From the NCBI GenBank assembly GCA_038198775.1, contig JBBPZV010000003.1, forward strand, positions 1-51,866: a stretch of 51,866 nt of DNA. The letters are read 5' to 3'. The notes beneath the pieces are model-generated. The model saw nothing but the letters and a program-made list of their open reading frames with translations, had not been told where the DNA came from and made no database searches. The translations under genes were made by a program, and so were the position numbers. Shown here one piece after another: positions 44,322 to 51,851 of this stretch; position 1 is the stretch's first letter, and every line of letters begins with the position of its first letter. Origin of the DNA: JACCYJ01 sp038198775 (GTDB lineage Bacteria > Actinomycetota > Actinomycetes > Propionibacteriales > Nocardioidaceae).

Positions 44322-44852
44322 CTACAGGATCGTGTTGCCCTCGCCGGCCCCACTGGCCTGCTCGTCGAACGTCTCGTGCTCGAGCAGGTGCAGGGTCGGC
44401 ACCCCCAGTCGGCGGCGGGCGCGGGACGTCCAGTCGACGTGGAAGAACTGCTGCACCGCGTGCGGGGCGGTCAAGATGATCGCCTCGGCGGCCTCGTGCG
44501 CGGCAACGACCGAGGCCAGCGCGTCGATCGGGTCGCCGCTCGAGACCTGGCCGTCGGCGCTGTTGCCACCGCCGCGGAGCAGCCGCAGGCACGCGTCCAA
44601 CGCCGCCGAGGCCGAGTCCGCGGCGTCTCGCTCCAGCGCCTCGATGTCCCCGGCGCCCAGCGGGGAGACGACGGGCACCAGCTCGGGACCCAGCAGCGAC
44701 CCCATCGAGTCGTGCACCCGGGCCGCGGCCTCGTCGACCGGCATCACCAGGTGATAGCAGACGGTGTCGTCGATGCCTTCGTGCAGGCTCGTCACCTGCT
44801 GCGCGTCGAGCCCGGTCATCTCGCGCTCGACCAGCAGCGCCACGTCGTACAT
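44322..44852 (-). CDS. Universal-stress-like alpha/beta protein, uncharacterised
   Basis: 176 residues from ATG 44852, preceded by GAGGAGG. Middle and end (EAAEAIILTAPH, WTSRARRRLGVPTLHLLEHE) look like the last strands of a UspA/Rossmann-type fold, but the N-terminus does not show a full Usp signature. Starts 12 bases upstream of glgX, so likely in its operon. Confidence 0.78.
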   Translation of the reverse strand: MYDVALLVEREMTGLDAQQVTSLHEGIDDTVCYHLVMPVDEAAARVHDSMGSLLGPELVPVVSPLGAGDIEALERDAADSASAALDACLRLLRGGGNSADGQVSSGDPIDALASVVAAHEAAEAIILTAPHAVQQFFHVDWTSRARRRLGVPTLHLLEHETFDEQASGAGEGNTIL

Positions 44853-44925
44853 CTGCCTCCTCGTGCCGGTGAGTGCCCGGCCCACCCTATGGGCCGGGCG
44901 TCCGGCCCCGCCGCCGTGGGCGACA

Positions 44926-46005
44926 ATGCCCCGCATGCGCCTGCCCGTGATGCCGCCCGTGGCGCCGATGCTCGCCCGGTCGGTGGCGGAGATCCCAGAC
45001 GTCGGTCACGTCGAGCCCAAGTGGGACGGTTTCCGCACGATCGTCTTCCGGGACGGCGACGAGGTCGCCCTGGGCAGCCGAAACGAGCGGCCGATGACCC
45101 GGTACTTCCCGGAGGTCGTGGCGGCCGTTCGGGAGAACCTTCCGCAGCGCTGCGTGGTGGACGGCGAGATCGTCGTCGTCAGCGACGACCGGTTGGACTT
45201 CGAGGCGCTGCAGCAGCGCATCCATCCGGCGGAGTCTCGGGTGAGGTTGCTCGCCGGTGAGACTCCGGCGTCGTTCATCGCCTTCGACCTGCTCGCGATC
45301 GACGACGAGTCGCTCATGCAGACTCCGTTCGGCCAGCGGCGGAGCCGGCTCGCTGCCGCCCTGGCCGGTTCCCTGCCACCGGTCCACCTCACGCCCGCCA
45401 CCGCCGACATGGGGCAGGCCGCGCAGTGGTTCGCGGCCTTCGAGGGGGCCGGCCTCGACGGTGTGGTCGCCAAGCCGGTCGGCGCGCCGTACACGCCCGG
45501 CAAGCGCACGATGGCCAAGGTCAAGCACGAACGGACCGCCGACTGCGTGGTCGCCGGCTTCCGCTGGCACAAGAGCGGGCCCGTGGTCGGATCGCTGCTG
45601 CTGGGGCTGTACGACGGTGACGACGCGCTTCAGCACGTCGGGGTGAGTGCCTCGTTCTCGATGCCGCGGCGGGCCGCACTCGTCGAGGAGGTGGCGGCGC
45701 ACCGCATGGACGACGCGAGCGGGCATCCCTGGGCCGCCTGGGCGCAGGCGGGTGCCCACGCCGCCGCCCGGCTGCCGGGGGCGGTGTCGCGGTGGAACGC
45801 CACCAAGGACCTGTCCTGGCTCCCGCTGCGACCCGAGCTGGTCGTCGAGGTCGCCTACGACCACATGGAGGGGACCCGGTTTCGTCACACCGCCCAATTC
45901 CGACGCTGGCGCCCCGACCGCGACCCGGTGTCGTGCACGTACGACCAGCTCGACCAGCCGGTCCGGTTCCGGCTCGCGTCCGTACTCGCCGGGGAAGGGA
46001 CCTGA
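44926..46005 (+). CDS. ATP-dependent DNA ligase (LigD ligase-domain type)
   Basis: About 359 residues; starts ATG 44926 or 44935, both in frame. Nucleotidyltransferase motif I with the AMP-accepting Lys VEPKWDGFRT, motif III FIAFDLLA, motif IV GLDGVVAKPVG, motif V KVKHERTADCVV; OB-fold C-terminus (WLPLRPELVVEVAYDHME). Joins ends in NHEJ or excision repair. Separate from the polymerase domain gene at 40252. Confidence 0.94.
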   Translation: MPRMRLPVMPPVAPMLARSVAEIPDVGHVEPKWDGFRTIVFRDGDEVALGSRNERPMTRYFPEVVAAVRENLPQRCVVDGEIVVVSDDRLDFEALQQRIHPAESRVRLLAGETPASFIAFDLLAIDDESLMQTPFGQRRSRLAAALAGSLPPVHLTPATADMGQAAQWFAAFEGAGLDGVVAKPVGAPYTPGKRTMAKVKHERTADCVVAGFRWHKSGPVVGSLLLGLYDGDDALQHVGVSASFSMPRRAALVEEVAAHRMDDASGHPWAAWAQAGAHAAARLPGAVSRWNATKDLSWLPLRPELVVEVAYDHMEGTRFRHTAQFRRWRPDRDPVSCTYDQLDQPVRFRLASVLAGEGT

Positions 46006-46008
46006 GCG

Positions 46009-46030
46009 GCGCGCCGGCCCGCGGGCGCGC
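46009..46030 (+). terminator. Possible hairpin terminator after the ligase gene
   Basis: GCGCGCC (46009-46015) and GGCGCGC (46024-46030) form a 7-bp GC stem with an 8-base loop directly downstream of the ligase stop. Moderate support; GC-rich palindromes are common here. Confidence 0.4.
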
Positions 46031-46048
46031 GATCGTTACCTTAGGGGC

Positions 46049-47152
46049 ATGGCAGGTGACTCGGTCACCGAAACGGCGCCGCGGGCGAGCACCTGGAGGA
46101 CGGTCCGCGACGCCGCATGGCGGCTTGTCACCGCCACGGTGGGCAACATCTTCCGCTACCGCGTCACCGGCCTTGCCGCGGAGGCGGCCTTCTTCGCGCT
46201 GCTCTCGCTGCCACCGCTGATCTTCGGGCTCGCCGGCACCATCGGCTACCTCGCCAACACCTACGGGGTGGCCGAGGTCGACAGCCTCAAGCAGCAGGTG
46301 CTCGACCTCGCCTCGCGGGCGCTGACCGACCAGACCGTGAGCGACGTCATCGCCCCCACGCTCGACGACGTGCTCGCCGGCGGTCGCTTCGACGTGGTGT
46401 CGATCGGCTTCGTGCTGGCGTTGTGGTCCGGCTCACGAGCGCTGAACGTGTTCATCGACACGATCACGATCATGTACGGGCTGGGCGGCCGCCGGGGCAT
46501 CGTGAAGACCAGGGCGCTGTCGTTCTCGCTCTACGTCGTCGCGCTGCTGCTCGGCATCATCGTTATCCCGCTGCTGCTGGCCGGCCCTGGCCTGGTCGCC
46601 CAGCTGGTCCCCCAGCGGCTCGACTTCGTCATGGTCCTGTACTGGCCGACGGTGCTGTTGTTGACCATCGGCTTCATCACCACGCTGTACCACCTGTCGG
46701 TCCCCGTACGCACCTCTTGGCGTTACGACATCCCCGGCGCGGTCTTCACCCTCGCCGGTTGGATCGCCGGCAGCTGGGGGCTGCGCTGGACGCTGGTGCA
46801 CACGGTCGGGGGCACGTCGATCTACGGGCCGCTGGCGGCGCCGATCGCGGTGTTGATCTGGTTCTACCTGCTCTCGATCGTCGTCTTGATCGGAGCCGCC
46901 CTCAACGCCTCGTTCGACCGGGTGTTCCCCGCGAACAGCACCGCCCGTGCGCGGCTCGAGGTGGTCAGCCGGCTGCGCGCCCGGGCGATGCAGCTGCGGC
47001 TGCGCGATGCCGGGCTCGCCCTCGACGAAACCGAACAGCCCGGAGAGGACCAGCTGGTCGAGGACGAGTTGCACGAGCAGTCCCGCCGGGTTCTCGAGGA
47101 CGCCCGTCGGCGCCGCTCGCCGCTGCGGCGATCCGGCCCCGCCCGGCGCTGA
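46049..47152 (+). CDS. YihY/BrkB-family membrane protein
   Basis: 367 residues from ATG 46049. About six spans between residues 35 and 295, beginning FRYRVTGLAAEAAFFALLSL; SIYGPLAAPIAVLIWFYLL is the family's typical late span. C-terminal ~70 residues are charged and helical. Long annotated as RNase BN, but the family are membrane proteins with no known enzyme activity. Confidence 0.92.
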   Translation: MAGDSVTETAPRASTWRTVRDAAWRLVTATVGNIFRYRVTGLAAEAAFFALLSLPPLIFGLAGTIGYLANTYGVAEVDSLKQQVLDLASRALTDQTVSDVIAPTLDDVLAGGRFDVVSIGFVLALWSGSRALNVFIDTITIMYGLGGRRGIVKTRALSFSLYVVALLLGIIVIPLLLAGPGLVAQLVPQRLDFVMVLYWPTVLLLTIGFITTLYHLSVPVRTSWRYDIPGAVFTLAGWIAGSWGLRWTLVHTVGGTSIYGPLAAPIAVLIWFYLLSIVVLIGAALNASFDRVFPANSTARARLEVVSRLRARAMQLRLRDAGLALDETEQPGEDQLVEDELHEQSRRVLEDARRRRSPLRRSGPARR

Positions 47153-47198
47153 GACGTCCTGGTGGGCGTGACGGTGGGGGAATGGGGCGCCGGCCCGG

Positions 47199-47204
47199 GG
47201 GTAC
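47199..47204 (+). promoter_or_regulatory. Possible stress-sigma -10 element (GGGTAC)
   Basis: GGGTAC 75 bases before the start of the PRC-barrel gene resembles the GGGTAT/C box of SigB/SigF-type factors. No good GTTT box is seen at the expected distance upstream; GGGAAT at 47178-47183 is the nearest candidate. Confidence 0.25.
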
Positions 47205-47278
47205 GAGGGGGAGATGGCGGTCGTCACCGCCGGCTCCGACCACGGAGCGCAGAAGACATCTCCACGGGAGGCAACGGC

Positions 47279-48064
47279 ATGCTGAACGACGATCAGATCC
47301 AGGATGTGATGGGGAGCACTGCGTATGGCAGTGATGGGGAGAAGATCGGGAAGGTTGGTCAGGTGTATCTGGATGATCAGAGTGGTCGTCCGGAGTGGGC
47401 GACGGTGAATACGGGGATGTTCGGGACGGGTGAGAGTTTCGTGCCGTTGGGGGAGGCGTCGTTCTCGGGGGATCGGTTGACGGTGGGGTACTCCAAGGAC
47501 AAGGTGAAGGACGCGCCGAGTGTGGGGGACTCCGATGGGCATCTGGGGCCGGAGGAGGAGCGGGAGCTGTACTCCTATTACGGGATGGGGTACGGGGACG
47601 CGGAGACCACGACGACGCAGTCGACCCGGTCGGAGGGCCATGACACGTCGGGTCCGGAGACTGATGAGGCGATGACGTTGTCGCAGGAGCGGGTTGAGGT
47701 GGGGACCCGGTCGCAGGAGACGGGTCGGGCCCGGTTGCGTAAGTATGTGGAGACCGAGCAGGTGGAGCACACGGTGCCGGTGACCCGGGAGCGGGCGGTG
47801 GTGGAGCGGGAGCCGATCAGCGACGCGAACCGGGACGCTGCGACGTCGGGACCGGAGTTCTCCGAGGAGGAGCACGAGGTGGTGCTGCGGGAGGAGACGC
47901 CGGTGGTGGAGAAGACCACCGAGCCCGTGGAGCGGGTGCGGTTGGGCACCGAGCAGGTGACCACCGAGGAGACCGTCACCGACGAGGTCCGCCGCGAACG
48001 CGTCGACACCGAAGGCGACCTCACGGACGGTGGCACCACTAGCGACGGTCGAACGACCACCTGA
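47279..48064 (+). CDS. PRC-barrel and DUF2382 domain protein
   Basis: 261 residues from ATG 47279, GGGAGG before it. N-terminal PRC barrel (~5-75: DVMGSTAYGSDGEKIGKVGQVYL), linker, C-terminal DUF2382 (~125-240: LSQERVEVGTRSQETGRARL, EEEHEVVLREETPVVEKTT). Such proteins are often stress-induced in actinobacteria. Codon use is odd: from 47279 to about 47820 third positions favour G and T (GGG, GGT, TTG, TAT), then switch to the C-rich style of the neighbours. Suggests a mosaic or transferred gene. Confidence 0.92.
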   Translation: MLNDDQIQDVMGSTAYGSDGEKIGKVGQVYLDDQSGRPEWATVNTGMFGTGESFVPLGEASFSGDRLTVGYSKDKVKDAPSVGDSDGHLGPEEERELYSYYGMGYGDAETTTTQSTRSEGHDTSGPETDEAMTLSQERVEVGTRSQETGRARLRKYVETEQVEHTVPVTRERAVVEREPISDANRDAATSGPEFSEEEHEVVLREETPVVEKTTEPVERVRLGTEQVTTEETVTDEVRRERVDTEGDLTDGGTTSDGRTTT

Positions 48065-48072
48065 CCGCTCGT

Positions 48073-48119
48073 CGTCGAAGGGAGCCGTAGCCCGGTGGGC
48101 TTGGCGGCTCCCTTCGACG
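48073..48119 (+). terminator. Strong hairpin terminator after the PRC/DUF2382 gene
   Basis: CGTCGAAGGGAGCC (48073-48086) pairs perfectly with GGCTCCCTTCGACG (48106-48119); inside, AGCCC/GGGCT forms a nested stem. It starts 9 bases after the stop codon. No U-tract. Confidence 0.75.
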
Positions 48120-48153
48120 TCATGGGTGAGTTCCGCATGGTCCGGTCGGATGC

Positions 48154-48159
48154 GGGTAT
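48154..48159 (+). promoter_or_regulatory. Possible stress-sigma -10 element (GGGTAT)
   Basis: GGGTAT 9 bases before the ATG at 48169, implying a leaderless or near-leaderless transcript of the 62-aa gene. Upstream GTTCCG at 48130-48135 is a weak -35 candidate. Confidence 0.3.
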
Positions 48160-48168
48160 CGCTGCCTC

Positions 48169-48357
48169 ATGACGACACCACAGCCGATCGTGCCAACCGG
48201 CGACGAGCCGAACAGCCCGACGCACGACGACGCCCAATCGGAGGAGCACATCGAGGGGACTCGGGACCAGGAACCTGGCGCCCGCGGCCCCATCAGTGCC
48301 GACAACGAGCCCGACGACGACCCGGACGCGCAACGAGAGCAGCTGCCCCCGGCCTGA
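48169..48357 (+). CDS. Small acidic hypothetical protein
   Basis: 62 residues, rich in Asp, Glu, Pro and Gln (SPTHDDAQSEEHIEGTRDQE), predicted disordered. No Shine-Dalgarno sequence; may be leaderless from the GGGTAT box. Similar in composition to the disordered proteins of the hydrogenase operon, but no alignable motif. Confidence 0.5.
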   Translation: MTTPQPIVPTGDEPNSPTHDDAQSEEHIEGTRDQEPGARGPISADNEPDDDPDAQREQLPPA

Positions 48358-48444
48358 GCCCCTACGCCGGAGAGGTTGCAGATCACGGAGCTCGCCCTAG
48401 AGTGGGCGGCTGCTTTGGCTGTCGCGTCGGCGTCAGCTGGCGCA

Positions 48445-48458
48445 TAGCACAAGTGCTA
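48445..48458. promoter_or_regulatory. Palindromic operator of the toxin-antitoxin operon
   Basis: TAGCAC-AA-GTGCTA, a perfect 6-bp inverted repeat with a 2-base centre, placed immediately before and touching a TACTGT -10-like box (48457-48462). The antitoxin ATG at 48469 is 6 bases beyond the -10 box, so the transcript is probably leaderless. Position fits autorepression by the antitoxin. Confidence 0.6.
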
Positions 48459-48468
48459 CTGTGGGTGT

Positions 48469-48717
48469 ATGAGCACCGTCGGGCTACGCGAGCTTCGTCA
48501 GGACGCCTCTGACCTGATGCGCCGGGTCGAGGCCGGTGAGGAGATCACGATCACGGTCTCCGGCCGCCCGAGCGCACGCCTTGTCCCGGCCCGGTCGTCG
48601 CCGTGGCGGTCCTGGACGGAGATCGCTGACCTGTTCCGAGGTCCGGCGGACGTCGAGTGGGAGCTAGATCGGGACCTTCTCGACGCCGATGTTCGTGACC
48701 CCTGGGCAGCGCGGTGA
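48469..48717 (+). CDS. Phd/YefM-type antitoxin (VapB-like)
   Basis: 82 residues. STVGLRELRQDASDLMRRVEAGEEITITVSGRPSARLVP in two pieces is the classic DNA-binding N-terminus; the C-terminal Trp/Asp/Leu-rich part (WRSWTEIADLF, ELDRDLLDADV) would wrap the toxin. Neutralises the PIN toxin downstream and represses the operon. Its stop overlaps the toxin start (GTGA). Confidence 0.92.
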   Translation: MSTVGLRELRQDASDLMRRVEAGEEITITVSGRPSARLVPARSSPWRSWTEIADLFRGPADVEWELDRDLLDADVRDPWAAR

Positions 48718-49118
48718 CGGAACCGGTCGAGCTGCCTGAGCGCGCCATCCTCGACACAAGCGTCGTCATCGCGGACAACGTCGCACCCATCCCTGGTGTG
48801 CTCGCGATCAGCGCCGTCACACTGGCCGAGCTGCACTTCGGCGTCCTTGTGGCCAGGACCGCAAAGGTCCGTGCCGAGCGCCTGAGACGCCTGAGCGTCC
48901 TTCAGCGGCACTTCAATGCGCTGCCTGTCGACGAGGCAGTGGCGGTCAGCTATGGCCGTCTCGCGGCCGCGGTCGTTGATGCCGGCCGCCAGCCCAGGCG
49001 TCGGGTCATGGACCTGCTCATCGCAGCAACCGCCAACGCGCACGGTGCTCGGCTCTGCACCCGGAACCCCGGCGACTTCACCGGTCTCGAAGACTCAATC
49101 ACCGTCGTCGCCGTTTGA
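48714..49118 (+). CDS. PIN-domain toxin (VapC-like ribonuclease)
   Basis: 134 residues, GTG 48714. Acidic metal-binding residues: Asp in AILDTSVVIAD, Glu in TLAELHFGV, Asp in RVMDLLIAATA and the late NPGDFTGL. Expected to cut tRNA or rRNA when free of antitoxin. All active-site acids appear intact. Confidence 0.93.
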   Translation: MTEPVELPERAILDTSVVIADNVAPIPGVLAISAVTLAELHFGVLVARTAKVRAERLRRLSVLQRHFNALPVDEAVAVSYGRLAAAVVDAGRQPRRRVMDLLIAATANAHGARLCTRNPGDFTGLEDSITVVAV

Positions 49119-49352
49119 CTTGCCCTCCGTCGATGGCGATTTCGCGACGGGGGTGACTTACCCGATAGACGCGTCGGGCGTTCGCCTGCGCACGGCTCGC
49201 GTGAACTCGTCACCGGCCGAGGATAGGAACGATTCGCGGCCGAGATGGCGGCGACCGCGTTGAGGGCGGAGAAGACTATGAAGGCGATGACGCGGACGGC
49301 ATGGGAGGCACCGTGCGCGCCGCGGGACGGCCTGTGACCTGCGGGCTACTGG

Positions 49353-49424
49353 TGGGCGATACTGGGTTTGAACCAGTGACCTCTTCCGTGTCAAGGAAGC
49401 GCGCTACCACTGCGCCAATCGCCC
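49353..49424 (-). tRNA. tRNA-Val (GAC)
   Basis: 72-base cloverleaf read on the - strand from 49424: acceptor GGGCGAT/ATCGCCC, anticodon loop TTGACAC, T-arm ACTGG TTCAAAC CCAGT, discriminator A. CCA is encoded at 49350-49352. First of three clustered tRNAs on this strand. Confidence 0.97.
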
Positions 49425-49449
49425 GAGTCCGAGCTGTGCGTCCGGACCG

Positions 49450-49521
49450 AGGTGGAGACGGGATTCGAACCCGTGTACACGGCTTTGCAGGCCGTTGCCT
49501 AAGCCTCTCGGCCACTCCACC
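49450..49521 (-). tRNA. tRNA-Cys (GCA)
   Basis: Acceptor GGTGGAG/CTCCACC, anticodon loop CTGCAAA, T-loop TTCGAAT, discriminator T (U73, standard for Cys). CCA not encoded. Confidence 0.97.
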
Positions 49522-49547
49522 AGGACAGGCCTGCACGACCCGCTCCG

Positions 49548-49620
49548 AGCGGACGACGGGATTCGAACCCGCGACCCTCACCTTGGCAAGGTGATGCTCT
49601 ACCAGCTGAGCCACGTCCGC
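49548..49620 (-). tRNA. tRNA-Gly (GCC)
   Basis: Acceptor GCGGACG/CGTCCGC, anticodon loop TTGCCAA, T-loop TTCGAAT, discriminator T. CCA not encoded. Probably first transcribed in the Gly-Cys-Val cluster. Confidence 0.97.
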
Positions 49621-49725
49621 GTACACCCCTGCTCCGGCGCCACACACTAGCCGATCGCAGCGACACCAGTCGTAGCGAGCACCGGCTGCTAGGAAGGTCC
49701 GGTCAAACCGGCTAGCGTCCAGCCC

Positions 49726-50547
49726 ATGCGGGCATGGGTGAACGGAACGCTCCTCGACAATGCCGAGCGGTCGCTGAGTGTCTTCGACCACGGTCTGACC
49801 GTGGGGGACGGCGTCTTCGAGACCGTGAAGGTGACCCGCGGTCGCCCGTTCGCGCTGACGCGTCACCTGCAGCGGCTCGCGCGGTCGGCGACCGGCCTCG
49901 GGCTGCAGCCACCAGGGGAGGACGTGCTGCGCGGTGCCGTGGACGACGTGCTCTCGAGCAGCCCGGGCACGGAGACCGGGCGGTTGCGCCTCACCGTGAC
50001 GGGCGGTCCGGCGCCGCTGGGCTCCGAGCGGGGGGACTCCGAGCCGACCGTGATTGTCGCGGCAGCACCGGAGAGTCACTGGGAGGACACCACTGCGGTC
50101 GCCACCGTTCCCTGGCCCCGCAACGAGCGAGGCGCGCTCACCGGCTTGAAGACAACCTCGTACGCGGAGAACGTCGTCGCGCTGGCGTACGCCAAGCAAC
50201 GCGGTGCCGGTGAGGCGCTGTTCGCCAACACCGCAGGCGTCTTGTGCGAGGGCACCGGATCGAACGTCTTCTACGTGCTCGACGGCGAGCTGGTCACACC
50301 GACCCTGGCGTCTGGGTGCCTGGCAGGAGTCACCCGGGCGCTGGTCATCGACTGGTGCGGGGCGGCAGAGCGCGATGCGCCGATGGAGGTGCTCGCCGCG
50401 GCCGAGGAGATCCTCGTCGCGTCGACGACACGCGACGTCCAGCCCGTGCACCGCTGTGACCAGCGCGAGCTGACGGCCCCCGGGCCGGTGACGTCCCGCG
50501 CCCAGAAGACGTGGGCCGAGCGCGCTGCCGCGGACATGGACCCGTGA
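49726..50547 (+). CDS. pabC: Aminodeoxychorismate lyase / class IV aminotransferase
   Basis: 273 residues. Fold-type IV PLP enzyme: FDHGLTVGDGVFETVKV at the N-terminus, PLP Lys in LTGLKTTSYAENVVAL, and EGTGSNVFYVLDGELVTP, the cofactor phosphate loop. Most likely forms p-aminobenzoate for folate; a D-amino acid or branched-chain role cannot be excluded. Monocistronic by spacing. Confidence 0.9.
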   Translation: MRAWVNGTLLDNAERSLSVFDHGLTVGDGVFETVKVTRGRPFALTRHLQRLARSATGLGLQPPGEDVLRGAVDDVLSSSPGTETGRLRLTVTGGPAPLGSERGDSEPTVIVAAAPESHWEDTTAVATVPWPRNERGALTGLKTTSYAENVVALAYAKQRGAGEALFANTAGVLCEGTGSNVFYVLDGELVTPTLASGCLAGVTRALVIDWCGAAERDAPMEVLAAAEEILVASTTRDVQPVHRCDQRELTAPGPVTSRAQKTWAERAAADMDP

Positions 50548-50556
50548 GGAGCGAGC

Positions 50557-50985
50557 TCAGGCCGAAGTCTGCTCCAGCAGTTCGCGGATGAGCGCATCCA
50601 GGTCCACACCGGACAGCTCCGCGCCGATCGCCACCAGCTGCTGGGTCATCTCCAAGAAGGCGGCGATCTCCGCCGAGCTGGTCCGCAGCACCGCCTCTCC
50701 CTGGGGTGACGTCAGCCGTACGTACACGACCGACCGACCGCTGTCGTCGATGCCGGGTCGGATGGCCATGTCACCCTCACCGACCGGTTCGTACATCCCG
50801 GCGCGCAGCAGCGAGCGGGCGAAGGTCCAGGACACGCTGTGGTCACCGAGCGCGAAGCGAGCGGTGACCGCGAAGGGGTCGCCAACCTCGTACGACAGCT
50901 GACAGGGAACTAGGGCTGGGGGCGCGTCCGATAGCAGGAGCTCGAAGCAGGCGGTGCGGATCACCCCGCAAGGCGACTCGTCCAT
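50557..50985 (-). CDS. SsgA-family sporulation/cell-division regulator
   Basis: 142 residues from ATG 50985 with GAGGAAGG before it; a longer upstream frame runs through the tRNA-Val gene and is not used. VPCQLSYEVGDPFAVTARF, VSWTFARSLLRAG and GEAVLRTSSAEIAAFL are SsgA/SsgB family signatures. These proteins position FtsZ or control septation and spores in morphologically complex actinobacteria. Confidence 0.94.
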   Translation of the reverse strand: MDESPCGVIRTACFELLLSDAPPALVPCQLSYEVGDPFAVTARFALGDHSVSWTFARSLLRAGMYEPVGEGDMAIRPGIDDSGRSVVYVRLTSPQGEAVLRTSSAEIAAFLEMTQQLVAIGAELSGVDLDALIRELLEQTSA

Positions 50986-51115
50986 CGTGGCCTTCCTCGG
51001 GCAACGTGCGCCCGAACGACGTCGTGCCCGTTCTTCGCAGCGGGCCCGGGTCAGGATGGGTTGGCAGTCATCGACGATGGGGTAGCGTGACGGTGGACTC
51101 CAGGCGACTGGCCCT

Positions 51116-51187
51116 GGGCGATTGGCGCAGTGGTAGCGCGCTTCGTTCACACCGAAGAGGTCACTGGTTCGAACCCAGTATCGCCCA
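51116..51187 (+). tRNA. tRNA-Val (CAC)
   Basis: 72-base cloverleaf: acceptor GGGCGAT/ATCGCCC, anticodon loop TTCACAC, T-arm ACTGG TTCGAAC CCAGT, discriminator A; CCA not encoded. Outside the anticodon arm it is nearly identical to the Val-GAC gene at 49353. Confidence 0.97.
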
Positions 51188-51653
51188 CAGAGAAACCGCA
51201 GGTCAGCGGCACAATCTGGGGAACCGGACAGGCATCGTGCCAGATATGTGCCAGACACCAGCGGGTTGCCCCGTCGCCCCCGCAGTCGGCATGTCGACCG
51301 CAACCTTCCGAGTGTCGTACCGAGCACCATTGGCTTTTGTTCGGTGGAACAGAAGCTATTCCGCGACCGTGCGCAACGCCGGCCCCGGCCCGTCCGCGGG
51401 GACCCCCGTCAGGGTGAGGCATTTGCCTCACCTGAGCCGGACGCGAATCGGGGGGTACCAGCACCCCACCCGGAGCCTGTTAGGCGCTCAGCGGGGCACA
51501 CAGCGGCTCTGCTGAATCGGACAACCCGGGCGGAAGCGGCATACCGGTCGGGGTGCCCCCAATCGTTGCGGTGGAGCCGCCCTTCGCCGCACGGTCCCGC
51601 GCCTGCCCGCCTGGTCTAGACGCGGGTCAGGTTCAGCGGCGAGACTGCCGCGC
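51188..51653. other. 466-base region without a supported gene
   Basis: No convincing ORF; open frames here run out of the tRNA gene or are antisense shadows. It contains GTGCCAGA twice (51237-51244 and 51248-51255) and a hairpin GGTGAGGC/GCCTCACC (51413-51432). Confidence 0.6.
51413..51432. terminator. Compact hairpin, possible terminator
   Basis: Perfect 8-bp stem GGTGAGGC/GCCTCACC with loop ATTT. No U-tract; a protein-binding operator is the alternative. Confidence 0.4.
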
Positions 51654-51851
51654 ATGGAACCTACCGACCGGACGGACATGGCCGAAGTGGCCGACCGACT
51701 CCCACGCGACCCGCTGCGCGAGGCTCTCGGGCACGCCTACTGGATGGGCGTCGACAACGCGCTCCGCGGGGGCGAAGGCGGGGCCGACACCAAGCGGGAT
51801 GACTGCGTCGAGCTTGCGGTGGCGGCGTACAACATCATCGGCGCACGATGA
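51654..51851 (+). CDS. Small hypothetical protein
   Basis: 65 residues, helical, with HAYWMGVDNALRGGEGG and DDCVELAVAAYNII. No Shine-Dalgarno sequence seen and no family recognised. Plausible because of normal codon bias and amphipathic helices, but unproved. Confidence 0.45.
   Translation: MEPTDRTDMAEVADRLPRDPLREALGHAYWMGVDNALRGGEGGADTKRDDCVELAVAAYNIIGAR

Noticed and set aside
49301..49594. 97-codon ORF over the tRNA cluster with DTGFEPVTSSV
   Set aside because: Well-known spurious translation of antisense tRNA T-arms; the DNA folds as tRNA-Val, Cys and Gly.
50986..51330. N-terminal extension of the SsgA-family gene
   Set aside because: It crosses the tRNA gene; ATG 50985 has a good ribosome site and matches family length.
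51130..51515. ORFs with TGSNPVSPT and downstream extensions
   Set aside because: They read through tRNA-Val (CAC) and have no conserved content beyond it.
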